28,014 nt of DNA from an uncultured Bacteroidales bacterium (GCA_937885465.1 CAKZZM010000094.1:1-28014); one strand, 5' to 3'. Counted from the first letter of the stretch, positions 1 to 10,594 are shown. Notes: generated from the sequence alone by a model not told the origin. Numbers and translations are program-made.

Positions 1-726
1 GTTGGCAGACAAGGTGTCCGTCCGTATGTCCATCCCTAACGGCGTCAGCCGGAAACGGATATTACGCATCTCGGCATCGGGTGCATCAAACGCCATGAGC
101 GTCGGTGTGGTGTCTTGCGCCGTGGTGTCGGGTTCGGTAGGGCGCGGGTCTATCCCCACAAAAGCATCATTCAGGCGCAAGCCGTGCAGCGGATACTTGC
201 CTTCGGCAATAACTAATTCCGGACTATGCACCTCTAACAGTCCTACGACCGCATCTATGCCCACTGCCGCAATCAGGCTGTCGGAGTGAACAGTAGTTCG
301 ATCCAAGTGCAGTTGTTCCACCTCAATCGGAATAGAGAGAAAATCGCTGAAAGGTGCTTCTCTGTTGGCGGTCATTAACTTGGCGTTGAGCCGCAGACCA
401 TTCGTATAGACAAGCGTATCAACGCCCCGATGACCAACGAAAAGACTGTCTATCTCTATCGCCAACGGCAAATCCGCCTCGCCCTTATAGGCTCGATAAA
501 GCACCATCGGCGAGTAGTGGAGAGGCGACAAATACATATCGCCCAAGTCTATATCGTAGTCCATTTTTTCATTGACCTTCTCCACTCCCTTTTCTAACAC
601 AGCCTGTCGCACAGGAGAGACATATAGCACGCACCCTACTGCTATAAACAGCAGGAGAACCAACCCCACTATTACACCGATTACGGCGAGGGGAATCTTC
701 CATATTAGTTTTTGGGTGCTCGTCAT
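1..726 (-). CDS. TamB/AsmA-like envelope protein, N-terminal part (runs off the window)
   Basis: Reading the minus strand from the ATG at 724-726 gives 242 codons with no stop to the window edge. The start is MTSTQKLIWKIPLAVIGVIV, with one long hydrophobic segment at about residues 9-35 that looks like an uncleaved inner-membrane anchor. After it comes a soluble, beta-prone stretch with recurring phrases such as DLGDMYLSPLHYSP, LPLAIEIDSLFVGH and VEQLHLDRTTVHSD. An N-terminal anchor followed by repeated ...ID.L.V.... strands is what TamB and AsmA-like proteins show; these act in lipid or outer-membrane protein traffic across the periplasm. The family call rests on the overall pattern, not on a catalytic motif, and most of the protein is missing. 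Its ATG overlaps the stop of giant protein A by 4 nt (ATGA), so the two are probably translationally coupled. A generic large membrane-anchored hypothetical protein is the alternative. Confidence 0.65.
   Translation of the reverse strand, partial: MTSTQKLIWKIPLAVIGVIVGLVLLLFIAVGCVLYVSPVRQAVLEKGVEKVNEKMDYDIDLGDMYLSPLHYSPMVLYRAYKGEADLPLAIEIDSLFVGHRGVDTLVYTNGLRLNAKLMTANREAPFSDFLSIPIEVEQLHLDRTTVHSDSLIAAVGIDAVVGLLEVHSPELVIAEGKYPLHGLRLNDAFVGIDPRPTEPDTTAQDTTPTLMAFDAPDAEMRNIRFRLTPLGMDIRTDTLSAN
723..726 (-). other. 4-nt stop/start overlap (ATGA)
   Basis: The TGA ending giant protein A (723-725) overlaps the ATG of the TamB-like gene (724-726). This arrangement usually means translational coupling, and it supports the start chosen for the downstream gene. 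Confidence 0.85.
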
Positions 727-3700
727 TTCAGTTTTTTGCCGGTAGCATCGTACTTCTCATCATTGAGGTATATATACAGGATTCCGTCCTCGATAACCTT
801 TCGGGCGTTTAGTACATGCCCATCGCCCATCACATCCCCAATGTCGTCAGCGGTATTGAGTTGGATGATATACGGTTCGGCGAGCGTACCAATGGAAGCA
901 TCATCCACATAGTCCAACGTCTGCCCCACCGTGAGGGTCTCACCGGTAGCAGGATCATAGACTCGGATGGTGAGCGTTGCAGGCTCGTCTCCGGCTACGG
1001 TGATGAACCAGAATCCATCGGTAGCGCCCTCAGCGGTTTGCTCCTCCGTCCCGGCACCCCGACACTCGTCACCGACAAAGACACCTACCTCCGCACCGTG
1101 TACCGGCTCATTGCCGTTCATCACGCGGGCAACAATAGACATATTGCCGCTATACGGATCGGTAACAGGAGTAAAGACATTCTCGTCGGTGTTAGAGCGC
1201 ACATGCTGCGGTGCACGCAAGACCTGCCATACCGACACCTCCGGATATAGGAAGGTGAGGGAATCAGCGGCATTGGATTGGTACATATATCCTTCGCCCG
1301 GAGTCATGCGTGTGAGTGTACCTACCCACTGCGAGCCGTCATAGACAGCAAAAGCAGTCTTGCTCTTGATGAGGTCGCCGGCTACAGGTTCTATATCTGC
1401 CAAAGCATCAGCAACGGACATCGTCTTTAGCGGCAGATAGCCTATCCAGTTCCATCCTTTGCGGATAGTGATTGGTGTATTGGCGCAGTTAACAGCCGTG
1501 CCTTCGATGGTCAGAGAGGTCGGACGCAGTGCGTTCAAGCGATATGACGAAACGACTCCTATGTTCTTCAGCGAACCGCCATAGGTGGTGTCCGAGGTAT
1601 TGACTGTAAAGAACAGACTCTTGCTCTTGACGTTAGTGATGTCGCCCAAGACAGGCTCAAACACTTTCTCGGTGCGTGAGTTAGCAGGCGTGATATTAAG
1701 ACTTATCCAGTTCCATGATTGTTTCAGTTCAAGGGTTTGTTGCAGTTGGTTGGTTACCTCAAGCACAACAGGGTCTGCCAATGTACCCTTGACCATATTC
1801 GGTGTAAAGCTGAAAGCAGTCGGAAGCACTGTGACGGATGCATAGGTGATACCCGACTCCGCATTCCAAAGGCGGAACTGCATCGTGTCGTTTGAGTTGC
1901 TGTTACCATAGACGGTCATCATCACATACCATGCATCGTAAGCGTTGATATACTGCGGATGCGCTATACCTACGCACTCGCCATCCGTAAAGGCGGCGAT
2001 GATGTCGTATTCGCTTTGTGCTACACCTGCGGGCAGGCTGAGCCGTGCGATGATGTTTCCGGTTGATTCGAAAGCACTCTCATTGACGTTCCAATCCGGT
2101 TCGGCAGCGAGCACGGAAGCCTCTATGAGACACGGCTCGGCGATACCGTCATTGCCGGTGAGGAGCAGGATGTCGGTGTAGTAACCTGCTGCAAGCGATG
2201 CGGGCAGTGTAGCAGTGAGTGTCTGTTCGGACTGCGGAGCAATCATTCCGTAGGTGGCATTGAGTTGCAGCCATGCGGGAATGTTCGTGATTGTCCACGA
2301 CTGTACCTCGCTGCCGGTGTTGAGTATCGTCAGTGCAAAGGACTGCTCTTCTAATTCCTGCTTGGTGACAGAGGTATAGTTATCTTCCCACAGCAATGAG
2401 TTACGCTTGACGAAGATGTTCCAGCAGACGGGTGCGGAGTAGTTGCCGTGTTCATCAACGACATCTCGTACCTCCACACGCAGGTTGCATCCCTCCACAC
2501 GTGCCGGAGCCATCTGTTGGTCGTTGAGCGAGATGGTGATCTGTCGGTCAGAAGCGGCAAAGGTGAACGGCACTGCTTCTTCGCTGCGTGCCTCAATGAG
2601 AGCAGGATGATTAGTATTGGTCATTTGCCCTTGTTCGCCGACCCATTGTGCATACTGTTGGTTGAGCGCATTGGTGCAACGGTCCTCCATGGTCGGAGCC
2701 GTGAAATGCTGGTTGCCGGAGTCGATAGAGTCTTTCTCGAACGGATAGTATGCCACTAACCCTGTCTCGTTGCCGTGGAGACGGAAGTGCGAACTAAGGA
2801 GTAGCAGTTCGTTGGTGAGCGAAGCGCGGGCGATACGAAGTTCGTCGAAGGCACCGGTCAGTCCGTGTCCGATAGTGAGGAAATCACCACCGAGGCGCGG
2901 TGTGGTGTAGCCATCGATATACTGATAGGCGATATTCTCGTCCACGATGACGGATGTCGAACCACTGCGGCATACATTGAGTGCTACATAATGCCATGTG
3001 CCGTTAGCGAACGGAGTGAGTAGGCGCAGTATGCCGTTGATGGTGATGACGAGTTGGGCGTTTTGGACGGAGAAGAGGACGGTGCTGTCGTTGTTACATA
3101 GGATGGTACCATCGGAGGTGGCATTGACCCAAAAATCAAGTACATAATCATCCTCGGCATCAATACCTATTTCGCTGACAGGTATGCGCAGTGCGTTGGT
3201 GCCGTCTAACACGGCGGCGTAGTTATCGCCTGCAATCCACCAAGCGTTGGAGCCGGTGCTTAGATGCCGTGCGTGCACATGTTCAGTAGCCATTTGTCCG
3301 TATCCTTCGTCCATCGGCCAATAAGCCATCAGCCCGGGTGTAGAGGGCAGTTTAGCGCGGTTGAACTCGCTGAGCGAGGCGGTCATATTGCGTGCCACGG
3401 ACCAGATAGTCAGGTCGTGCATAGTGGCTACGGCAGTGCCTCCTCCTATCCGAAGAACCGCTTTGGTGTTGATATTCGGGGCTTTGGTATTGACCATCAG
3501 CGCATCAATCACATCGTCGTAAGCGATGGAAGCGTTCAACAGATTACCTGTCGTAGCGCGTGCATAACTGAGGGCAAGGAAGGTCCACTTGTTCTTTGGT
3601 AGTGACGCAGTGGTGGTGAGTATTGTGGTGTCAATCTGTACAACGAGTTTACCATCCGCGTCAAGCGACAGGCGGAAGTTATCGCCACCGATATTGAGCA

Positions 3701-6700
3701 GTTCGCCCGGCTCGGAGTAGTTGAGCCATGTCTCGATGGTGAAGTCGGATGCGCCAAGACGAAGTGTAGCCTGTGTGGCGGTATTCTGTCCGTTGAGCAG
3801 GAGTCCGACGGAGTGACGCAGGTCGTGTCCGTTGAGTTCGCCCGTGACGGATATATTGGTGGTCAATACGCGGGTGGGCTGAATATCCTTGGTGAAGGTT
3901 ACGGTGATGTCGGAGCCGTTGCGCAGGATACCATCAGCAGGTGAAGGTGTGGTTATCGGCTCGGGGCGCACCACATCCTTAATGACGGTGAAGGTCTCCG
4001 ACTCCTTGCAAACATCTTCTTCGGCTGCGGGGCGGCAGACAGTGACTGCACGTACCTGATAGGTGCCGTCAGCATAGTCTTTGTCCGGCATCGGGATGGA
4101 GAAGCGGAAATGCTCTGCCTCCGGCATGGGGTAGTTACCTTCGTTGTCACGGACGGTGATACCCTTGCGCCATGTACGCATCGTGCTCCATTCGCCTTCG
4201 CCGCGTTTATATTGCAGGCGTACACCGTAGAGGGCGCTGTAGTTGGGTAGCAAGCCGCTAATCTCACCACTGAGTTCGACCGTGTCCTTTCCGAGGATAG
4301 CCTTGGTCTGGGTGTTCAAGAGGGTGTTGTCAATCGTGAGATTGATGTCCGAGCAGGAGTAGCGGTAGTTGACCGAGAGCCAGATGGTTGAGTAGCGTGT
4401 CGGGTCGCAGTCGCTCATGAGCATGAGTCCGATACTGTCGAACTGCATCACCTCGGGGTTGGACTGATAGACGCGCAGGGAGACAAAAGTGGAGTCGCCT
4501 GCAGCAAGCATATACGTGATACCGGCTGAGGTGAGCGGTGTGCCGTTGATCTCTAACACGGCTCCTAACTGTTCGCCTGTATGTTTATCGACAGGGCGGA
4601 GTTTGTAGGTACCTGCGGCACCGCTGACGGTTGATTGGTTGGTCATGCCGAGCGTGAAGTATGCCGAAGCACCTACGGGTAGGTCGTTCTGCATCGCACT
4701 GCTACCCTGACGGAGATAGAGATACGGCTTATCTATTGCCGCTGTGGAGGTGGTCAGCACATGGCGGCCCGGCTCGTAGTATTTCGTGCGCTCCTCGTCC
4801 ACATAGGGGCAGGAGGTAGCACCACCGCGAACGAAGAAGATCGGCGCGAAACCATCAGGTGCCGCGTACATATCGAACGACATGGACGAGGTGGCGTTCA
4901 AAGCGAGCGTGATATTGGTAGCGAAAGAGGAATCGTCACCGGTGCTTTGTGCAGCCGTCGCTCCACCTCCTGCGTTGGCAGTGTATTCGTTTACCAATTT
5001 GATATTCTTATTATAGGCAAACCCTCCGCCGAACGAGAATAAACCATTGTGCGTGACAGAGACATTATTTCCCTTTGAGAGCGATTTGGTTTGACCTAAG
5101 GTAACGGATGCACCCGAACTGAGCGAGATATTTTGCATCAGATAGCCGCCTCCGTAGTAGTCGGATATATTCAGTTTCAGGGTGTCCAAATCCTCCGATT
5201 GAAGCAAATCAAGTTGATCTTCTTCTTTTTTCTTGTTGTCATCATAGGTTTTGATGAGTCGCTCTACCTCGCCTTTGGAGAATCCGCGGTACTGCTTGCC
5301 GTCTCCATATTGCGAGCGATTGTTGAAAGCACGGAGGCTGTCGATATTGTATTGCTCCACCGCCGCCATTTTGGAGCGTGCCTCCGTTATTTCGCTCATC
5401 ACCTCGCGTACACGGTTAGTTTTCTCTACTGCAATTTCATACTGCTCTTGTTTGAACTCTCCGTTACGTTGTAGGCACATCACTTTCATCTTCTCGTTGT
5501 GCGCCAACAGTTCATTCCATAAGCGTACCTGCTCGTTGTAGTACTGCACCATGTTTTTATAGACTTGCACTTTCTGCTTCGGATTGTGCTTTGGCGATAC
5601 CATCGCATAGGTAGCCGTATCCATACCGTATCTCGGGTCGTCCGGACTGAGCCACGTATAATACTGCGGCTGGGACGTGTTATTGACAAAGAGCGTTGTA
5701 TCTTTGCCTGTGCGATAGCGAACCACAGAAGCGGAATCCGCCTGTTGCAGCAGGGCGTTACGCATACGCCGGTAGTCGGGTATCAGTTTGGTCTCAATAT
5801 GGTTCTGGGTGTAGGTAAATTGTGTACCGAAAGTCTTCCCGAAGACAAAACCGTCGTAATCGCCGATGTAATAGCGGGTTGTGTCGTTCTCGTCACGCCG
5901 GATGTCCACCATGCGCGAATTGGAGAAGACTTCGTTGGTAGCTTGTCCGACAAACACGTCGCCTGCCGCACCTGTCAAGCCGGGAGTGGTAGAAACGGTC
6001 TGCGTCAGTGTATTCACCGTGGTTTGGGTGTTTGTCCATGATTTGTTGCCTGTATAAGAACCGCTCGTCGCGATATGTCCCCGCTCGTCCATAAACATCA
6101 ATGAGAAGAAACCATCCGATATATCTCTAACAATTGGTTCAGGTCCTACGCCATCCAATACTATTTTAGTAGATCCTATACCGAACGTAAAATCAACGTT
6201 CATTCCCCAATTCGCAGTGGAGGTATTGTTGTAGGTCTTGGTGAAGGTGGTGCCTTTAGTGGCAGATACGGAGGAGGCACTACCCGGGGCGTTACGGAGG
6301 ATATAGAGTACATCATCCGGTCCGCTGGTGAGGATGTCGGAGCCGTTGGTAATCGAGCCAAGTACCACGCCATAGAAAAGTCCGTTCTCTGACCACGAGT
6401 AGTTACGCGTGCCATAGACATTGCGATAACTGATATCTACGCCGAGTGTGTAGGGGTTGGTGATATTGGGGTCAGAGGCGCGGAACTGGTATATACCCAT
6501 GCCGGTGGAATCGAGTGCAATCTGGTTCTCGCCAAGGGCAATGGTCTCGCCTTTCTTGAAGTTTATCATTTTCGTTGAATCTTCTCCCAAAGGCATGATA
6601 GTGTCTCGTTCGGCGGCTATACGGTTGCCTAATTCGCTCCTGACGGTGACAATACCGTTCTTCCACGGCAGTACGGTGGTGACGGGATTGGCTGCATCGT

Positions 6701-9700
6701 CCCGGTTGACATAAGTCTCGGTGATTTTGAGCCTCCAGCGGTATGTTTTGCCTTGCCGGAAGAGCGGATAGGTCATGCGATAGTCGGGCATGCTGGTAGC
6801 AGAATCCACAGTGAAGGACGGTACCATACGCAGGTTACCCTGTTCGTCCTGCCAGTTCAGCCACTCCTCGCCGAAGGCAAGGTCTGTACGCATAGCATCG
6901 GTGACGGTCAGCACCGGCTCTACATAGTACGGTACATCGAACGCCAAGTGGTAACGAACGCGCTGTACGGTGGTGCTGTCAATACGCAGGCTGTCTTGCA
7001 TCATCATTGTGCCTGCATGTGCACCTAACTCTATCGGGTTATACGAGAGCGGGTTGAAGCGGTATTCGTCGTTCGACGGAATAACGATGCTCTTGACCTT
7101 ATAAGTCAACGGCGGCAGCAGGGCAGTGAACTCACCCGTTATGGAGTCGGTGTAGATAACTACGTTGTGGCTCAAGTCAGTACCGGAGGCAGAGGTTGTG
7201 ACGCGTCCTGCCGCTACGATGCTGTCGGTCGGTTGCGCCCAGACGCGCTCAACGGAGTCGGTGTTGAGTGAATATATCTCCGAGGCTTGCAGCGTGATGA
7301 CGGCGCGACCGATGTTAGCTTTTCCTAAACGCATGCCGTGCGGCTTGTATAGTTCTTCGTCACCACCGGCTACGCGACCCACGAGCAGCAGTTTGGTGTT
7401 GTCGTAGAAAGTGAGGTCATTCATATCGTGCAGGAACTCGTGCGTTACGCCTACATTGTTCGGATCTTCGGGATAGCGACCATTGTAGGCGAAGGTATGT
7501 CCGTTTTTGGTAACGGTGATATAATGCTCACCCATCGGCACGAGGATAGAGAACTGACCATCAGCATTGGTCAGCACCGGTACGCCGCCTACCACACATG
7601 CCACACCATCTATATGCAGAAGTGCGCCCTCTACGGGGTAATCGGTGCCTTCGTAATAGATAGCACCTGACACACGCACCGAAGTCTGGTCGGTAAAATT
7701 GACATTGTTATGCGTATTGGTGTTGTTGTTGAAATAGAGCGGACGATTAGCCGGCGCGAACTCATGCGTGCCGAGTGTAGGCACGATCTTGTAGTACGTA
7801 CCCGCCTCGCGATACGGAATACCTGTGATGACGTACGTTCCGTCGGATTTTGTGTAGGCTTTGAAGGTGGCCCGTGTAGAGTCGTTCACCGTGCGAATTT
7901 GCACTTGTTGCGGCACGGAGTCCTTATTGAGGATTTGACCGAAAATCAGTCCACTACTAAAAAGATTTCTGCCATGACCCGACAAATCGTGTACCTCATT
8001 GCCTTCCTCACATGCGGAGTAGTAGAGTTCAAGACCCGTCTCATCGCCTTTGAGCGGAATTTGCACAGCGGTACTCTGTATCTCCGTCGAATCCATGCAA
8101 TAGTTGTACAGCCGTACATCTGCCATCTCCCAATCCTTGGTATGGCTATCTCCGATAAAATTGGCAGCATATTGGAAGAAAATAAATTTCATACCTCCAA
8201 CTTCATGTCCGTTTAGATACAAAGTAACAGAGTCATTTGTAAAACCGACTGCCACATGATACCATTCGTTTAGAGTAAGAGGTGCGGAGGTAATCCTGGT
8301 CTCTATATCGTTTCCGCAAACAAATACTGATCCGTTTTTCTCTAAATGAATTCGTATTCGTTTCTTCAAATAAATCAAATTAGTCCATTGCGACCTGTCG
8401 TTTTTGGACACACGAAGCCAGAACATCACAGTTCCATGTGTTCCGGTATATGTCGGTCCTTCAATCCAATGCCCTCTATCAGGTTTCAGCGTCCGGAAAT
8501 AGGTGGCTTTTTGAGCCGGTATTGTATCCGCCACTATTTTCTGCGGGAAGGGTACTTCCTCATCGGTGGTGGCGGTGACGAGTACGCCCGGTACACCTTG
8601 TCTGCCATCGTAAGTGATTTGCCCCGTTACTACACCGTAGGGCAGGGCAAAACCTGTCTCTGTGAGGGAAGACATAGGTGACACACTGCCGTCACACTCG
8701 CGGTAACCCGTTACGGTATAGTTGTAGTAGGTGCCAAGTTCCATAGAGTTGTCCTCGTAGGTGAAGGTGGTCAAGGACGGATTCATCGGCATCTGTGGCA
8801 CGAGCGTTACGCCCACGCTGTCTCCACGCTGTGCGCGTGTGATAGTAAAATAGGAGAATCCGTTTCTGTCCTTGGGGACAGTCCATTGCAGGCGTACGCG
8901 GTTGTTGGAGTCGCCCTTGGTGGCGGTGAGTGAGGTAATAACCGCCTGACGGGTAGCTGCCATACTGATTGGCGTACTGGTCATGGAGCTGATGGTACGT
9001 GTTGCCGTGCAGACTTGCACGGTATATTCGATAGGAATACAGGTAGGTATTCCTTCGGTCAGTTCGACGGATGTGAGGTTGCGGTCAGCATAGTCCTTTT
9101 GATAAGGTGTGCCATTCACATTATAGAGCACACGATAGAACATGTCCGAGGTCCAGAGACCTTTGTAGTCGCCTATATGTGACCAACTGACACGAATCTT
9201 TCCATCTATATCCTGTGCCTCTACCGACCCTAATTTGCGCAGGTCGGTATTGATAAGTATTTCCTCCCGAACGCAGGTGGTGGTATGATTCACAAACTCT
9301 CGTGTCAGGCGGACATAGAAGGTCTTGCGACCTTGGTTTAACATGCTCTGCGGAATAGGCAGACCTACCTTGTAGGCTGTTGCAACAAGGCGGTTGGTGG
9401 TGTTGAAATCCTCACGCACGGTCTCGTAACTGCCGAAATTCTCGTCGGTCGAGTACTCAATGATGATGGCTGACTCGTCCTCGTTTAACCCGTATGATTT
9501 ACGCGGAATCTCGAAAGTCACATAGATGCTGTCACCTCCGTCATGGGAGAGTTGTACATTGTCGGGTAAATAGAGTGCAGGCACATTTATCCTCTTCCAG
9601 TTCGACTGTGGTCCTGCAAATGGTGAACTCGGTCCACCATTTGTAACATCGTAGTAAGAAGAGTTGATCGAGGTGTAGGCTTGCCGTGAGACCTCTAAAA

Positions 9701-10568
9701 CGTATGGCGAATTATCCTGTCCCATGCGGTTGAGTTGGTCACGGGTGAGAGAGGCAACATCAGTACGCTCGCGGCTGAGATAGATATCTGACTCTAACCT
9801 TGTTACCGTGCCGGAGATGTTCTCGACCTTGGCTCGCTCGTAATAGATACTGTTGTATATATGGTCAGCCGTAAAGGTGAGTGCAGTCTGAGAGTTGGTG
9901 CTCTTGGTCCATTGAAAATTGTCAAGGCTTGGGTCGGACACCGGACTCATGATGTCGTTCAGTTCGCCCGTTTGGAAGGTGTAGGTGTTGTTGTATTCGT
10001 GACCATCCCAACCTACTATCAGACGCAGACCGAGACCTTTGTCCTTGTTGTTGTGGATATAGTTATACACCGTCTGACCATATACGATATTGAAGTAGGC
10101 GTATTGGTCGTCACCGCCGTTCACCTGGCGTTTCTGCAAGAAATAGGCTTTACAGTCGTTGTACGGGTCGGTGTTCTTATAGTGACACTCGTTGTTGAAG
10201 GTTTTCTCCCATTTCTTGTAATTGCTTTTGTCCTTCATATGAATAGTTACCAAATGGATAGCGTTCTGCTCGTTTGAAGTGAGATAGACCTCCACTTTTT
10301 CTGCAAGGTAGTTATCACCGGTCGGTAGCTTAAATTCGTTCCATGCCCGGAAACTGAATGCGATGATACCCTGTGCCTGCTGAAAGGTCACATTGCCATC
10401 GCCATACTCGTTGTTATATGCGCCATCGTTATAGAATTCGAAGGCATGGTCGAACTTGAAGTTATCGCCCCATTTGCAATACTTGTCGTTCGGTGTCCAG
10501 CCGTTGCCGGCATAGATGGTTCCCACTGCTGATAGCAGTACGAGAATGATAGAAGATAATTTTTTCAT
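723..10568 (-). CDS. Giant multidomain secreted surface protein A (3281 aa; Fn3, LamG, BACON-like, T9SS-like tail)
   Basis: The protein starts with a clear signal peptide (MKKLSSIILVLLSAVGTIYA, cleavage after Ala20). In rough residue order it holds: an unrecognised beta-rich N-terminal region; Fn3-like domains about 440-640; a carboxypeptidase-regulatory-like domain split by a LamG domain (about 690-850); more regulatory-like repeats to about 1060 ending at LVGRVAGG; an unrecognised central region with ILRNAPGSASS (about 1423) and DVFVGQ (about 1535); a charged coiled-coil-like stretch (about 1670-1795); the motif CPYVDEERT (about 1915); a Big_5-like Ig domain (about 2200); two LamG domains (about 2245-2425 and 2450-2610); a BACON-like domain (about 2724-2817); two copies of a shared module around ECVGIA (about 2864) and ECRGAG (about 3165), with two W-x-W-I domains between them; and a last 27 residues resembling a T9SS sorting signal. 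LamG and BACON-like modules suggest glycan or protein binding at the cell surface. The core function is not recognised. It begins 26 nt after the pump-channel fusion. Confidence 0.88.
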   Translation of the reverse strand: MKKLSSIILVLLSAVGTIYAGNGWTPNDKYCKWGDNFKFDHAFEFYNDGAYNNEYGDGNVTFQQAQGIIAFSFRAWNEFKLPTGDNYLAEKVEVYLTSNEQNAIHLVTIHMKDKSNYKKWEKTFNNECHYKNTDPYNDCKAYFLQKRQVNGGDDQYAYFNIVYGQTVYNYIHNNKDKGLGLRLIVGWDGHEYNNTYTFQTGELNDIMSPVSDPSLDNFQWTKSTNSQTALTFTADHIYNSIYYERAKVENISGTVTRLESDIYLSRERTDVASLTRDQLNRMGQDNSPYVLEVSRQAYTSINSSYYDVTNGGPSSPFAGPQSNWKRINVPALYLPDNVQLSHDGGDSIYVTFEIPRKSYGLNEDESAIIIEYSTDENFGSYETVREDFNTTNRLVATAYKVGLPIPQSMLNQGRKTFYVRLTREFVNHTTTCVREEILINTDLRKLGSVEAQDIDGKIRVSWSHIGDYKGLWTSDMFYRVLYNVNGTPYQKDYADRNLTSVELTEGIPTCIPIEYTVQVCTATRTISSMTSTPISMAATRQAVITSLTATKGDSNNRVRLQWTVPKDRNGFSYFTITRAQRGDSVGVTLVPQMPMNPSLTTFTYEDNSMELGTYYNYTVTGYRECDGSVSPMSSLTETGFALPYGVVTGQITYDGRQGVPGVLVTATTDEEVPFPQKIVADTIPAQKATYFRTLKPDRGHWIEGPTYTGTHGTVMFWLRVSKNDRSQWTNLIYLKKRIRIHLEKNGSVFVCGNDIETRITSAPLTLNEWYHVAVGFTNDSVTLYLNGHEVGGMKFIFFQYAANFIGDSHTKDWEMADVRLYNYCMDSTEIQSTAVQIPLKGDETGLELYYSACEEGNEVHDLSGHGRNLFSSGLIFGQILNKDSVPQQVQIRTVNDSTRATFKAYTKSDGTYVITGIPYREAGTYYKIVPTLGTHEFAPANRPLYFNNNTNTHNNVNFTDQTSVRVSGAIYYEGTDYPVEGALLHIDGVACVVGGVPVLTNADGQFSILVPMGEHYITVTKNGHTFAYNGRYPEDPNNVGVTHEFLHDMNDLTFYDNTKLLLVGRVAGGDEELYKPHGMRLGKANIGRAVITLQASEIYSLNTDSVERVWAQPTDSIVAAGRVTTSASGTDLSHNVVIYTDSITGEFTALLPPLTYKVKSIVIPSNDEYRFNPLSYNPIELGAHAGTMMMQDSLRIDSTTVQRVRYHLAFDVPYYVEPVLTVTDAMRTDLAFGEEWLNWQDEQGNLRMVPSFTVDSATSMPDYRMTYPLFRQGKTYRWRLKITETYVNRDDAANPVTTVLPWKNGIVTVRSELGNRIAAERDTIMPLGEDSTKMINFKKGETIALGENQIALDSTGMGIYQFRASDPNITNPYTLGVDISYRNVYGTRNYSWSENGLFYGVVLGSITNGSDILTSGPDDVLYILRNAPGSASSVSATKGTTFTKTYNNTSTANWGMNVDFTFGIGSTKIVLDGVGPEPIVRDISDGFFSLMFMDERGHIATSGSYTGNKSWTNTQTTVNTLTQTVSTTPGLTGAAGDVFVGQATNEVFSNSRMVDIRRDENDTTRYYIGDYDGFVFGKTFGTQFTYTQNHIETKLIPDYRRMRNALLQQADSASVVRYRTGKDTTLFVNNTSQPQYYTWLSPDDPRYGMDTATYAMVSPKHNPKQKVQVYKNMVQYYNEQVRLWNELLAHNEKMKVMCLQRNGEFKQEQYEIAVEKTNRVREVMSEITEARSKMAAVEQYNIDSLRAFNNRSQYGDGKQYRGFSKGEVERLIKTYDDNKKKEEDQLDLLQSEDLDTLKLNISDYYGGGYLMQNISLSSGASVTLGQTKSLSKGNNVSVTHNGLFSFGGGFAYNKNIKLVNEYTANAGGGATAAQSTGDDSSFATNITLALNATSSMSFDMYAAPDGFAPIFFVRGGATSCPYVDEERTKYYEPGRHVLTTSTAAIDKPYLYLRQGSSAMQNDLPVGASAYFTLGMTNQSTVSGAAGTYKLRPVDKHTGEQLGAVLEINGTPLTSAGITYMLAAGDSTFVSLRVYQSNPEVMQFDSIGLMLMSDCDPTRYSTIWLSVNYRYSCSDINLTIDNTLLNTQTKAILGKDTVELSGEISGLLPNYSALYGVRLQYKRGEGEWSTMRTWRKGITVRDNEGNYPMPEAEHFRFSIPMPDKDYADGTYQVRAVTVCRPAAEEDVCKESETFTVIKDVVRPEPITTPSPADGILRNGSDITVTFTKDIQPTRVLTTNISVTGELNGHDLRHSVGLLLNGQNTATQATLRLGASDFTIETWLNYSEPGELLNIGGDNFRLSLDADGKLVVQIDTTILTTTASLPKNKWTFLALSYARATTGNLLNASIAYDDVIDALMVNTKAPNINTKAVLRIGGGTAVATMHDLTIWSVARNMTASLSEFNRAKLPSTPGLMAYWPMDEGYGQMATEHVHARHLSTGSNAWWIAGDNYAAVLDGTNALRIPVSEIGIDAEDDYVLDFWVNATSDGTILCNNDSTVLFSVQNAQLVITINGILRLLTPFANGTWHYVALNVCRSGSTSVIVDENIAYQYIDGYTTPRLGGDFLTIGHGLTGAFDELRIARASLTNELLLLSSHFRLHGNETGLVAYYPFEKDSIDSGNQHFTAPTMEDRCTNALNQQYAQWVGEQGQMTNTNHPALIEARSEEAVPFTFAASDRQITISLNDQQMAPARVEGCNLRVEVRDVVDEHGNYSAPVCWNIFVKRNSLLWEDNYTSVTKQELEEQSFALTILNTGSEVQSWTITNIPAWLQLNATYGMIAPQSEQTLTATLPASLAAGYYTDILLLTGNDGIAEPCLIEASVLAAEPDWNVNESAFESTGNIIARLSLPAGVAQSEYDIIAAFTDGECVGIAHPQYINAYDAWYVMMTVYGNSNSNDTMQFRLWNAESGITYASVTVLPTAFSFTPNMVKGTLADPVVLEVTNQLQQTLELKQSWNWISLNITPANSRTEKVFEPVLGDITNVKSKSLFFTVNTSDTTYGGSLKNIGVVSSYRLNALRPTSLTIEGTAVNCANTPITIRKGWNWIGYLPLKTMSVADALADIEPVAGDLIKSKTAFAVYDGSQWVGTLTRMTPGEGYMYQSNAADSLTFLYPEVSVWQVLRAPQHVRSNTDENVFTPVTDPYSGNMSIVARVMNGNEPVHGAEVGVFVGDECRGAGTEEQTAEGATDGFWFITVAGDEPATLTIRVYDPATGETLTVGQTLDYVDDASIGTLAEPYIIQLNTADDIGDVMGDGHVLNARKVIEDGILYIYLNDEKYDATGKKLK

Positions 10569-10594
10569 TGTTTTATATATGGTCGTGAATATTC

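Noticed and set aside
2..289. 95-codon open frame on the plus strand at the left edge
   Set aside because: It is antisense to the TamB-like gene, which gives a convincing membrane-anchored protein in the other direction.
10569..10594. Second direct-repeat or insertion boundary next to giant A
   Set aside because: I compared the short gaps around protein A with the 49-bp repeat and found no match, so there is no similar sign that A was inserted.
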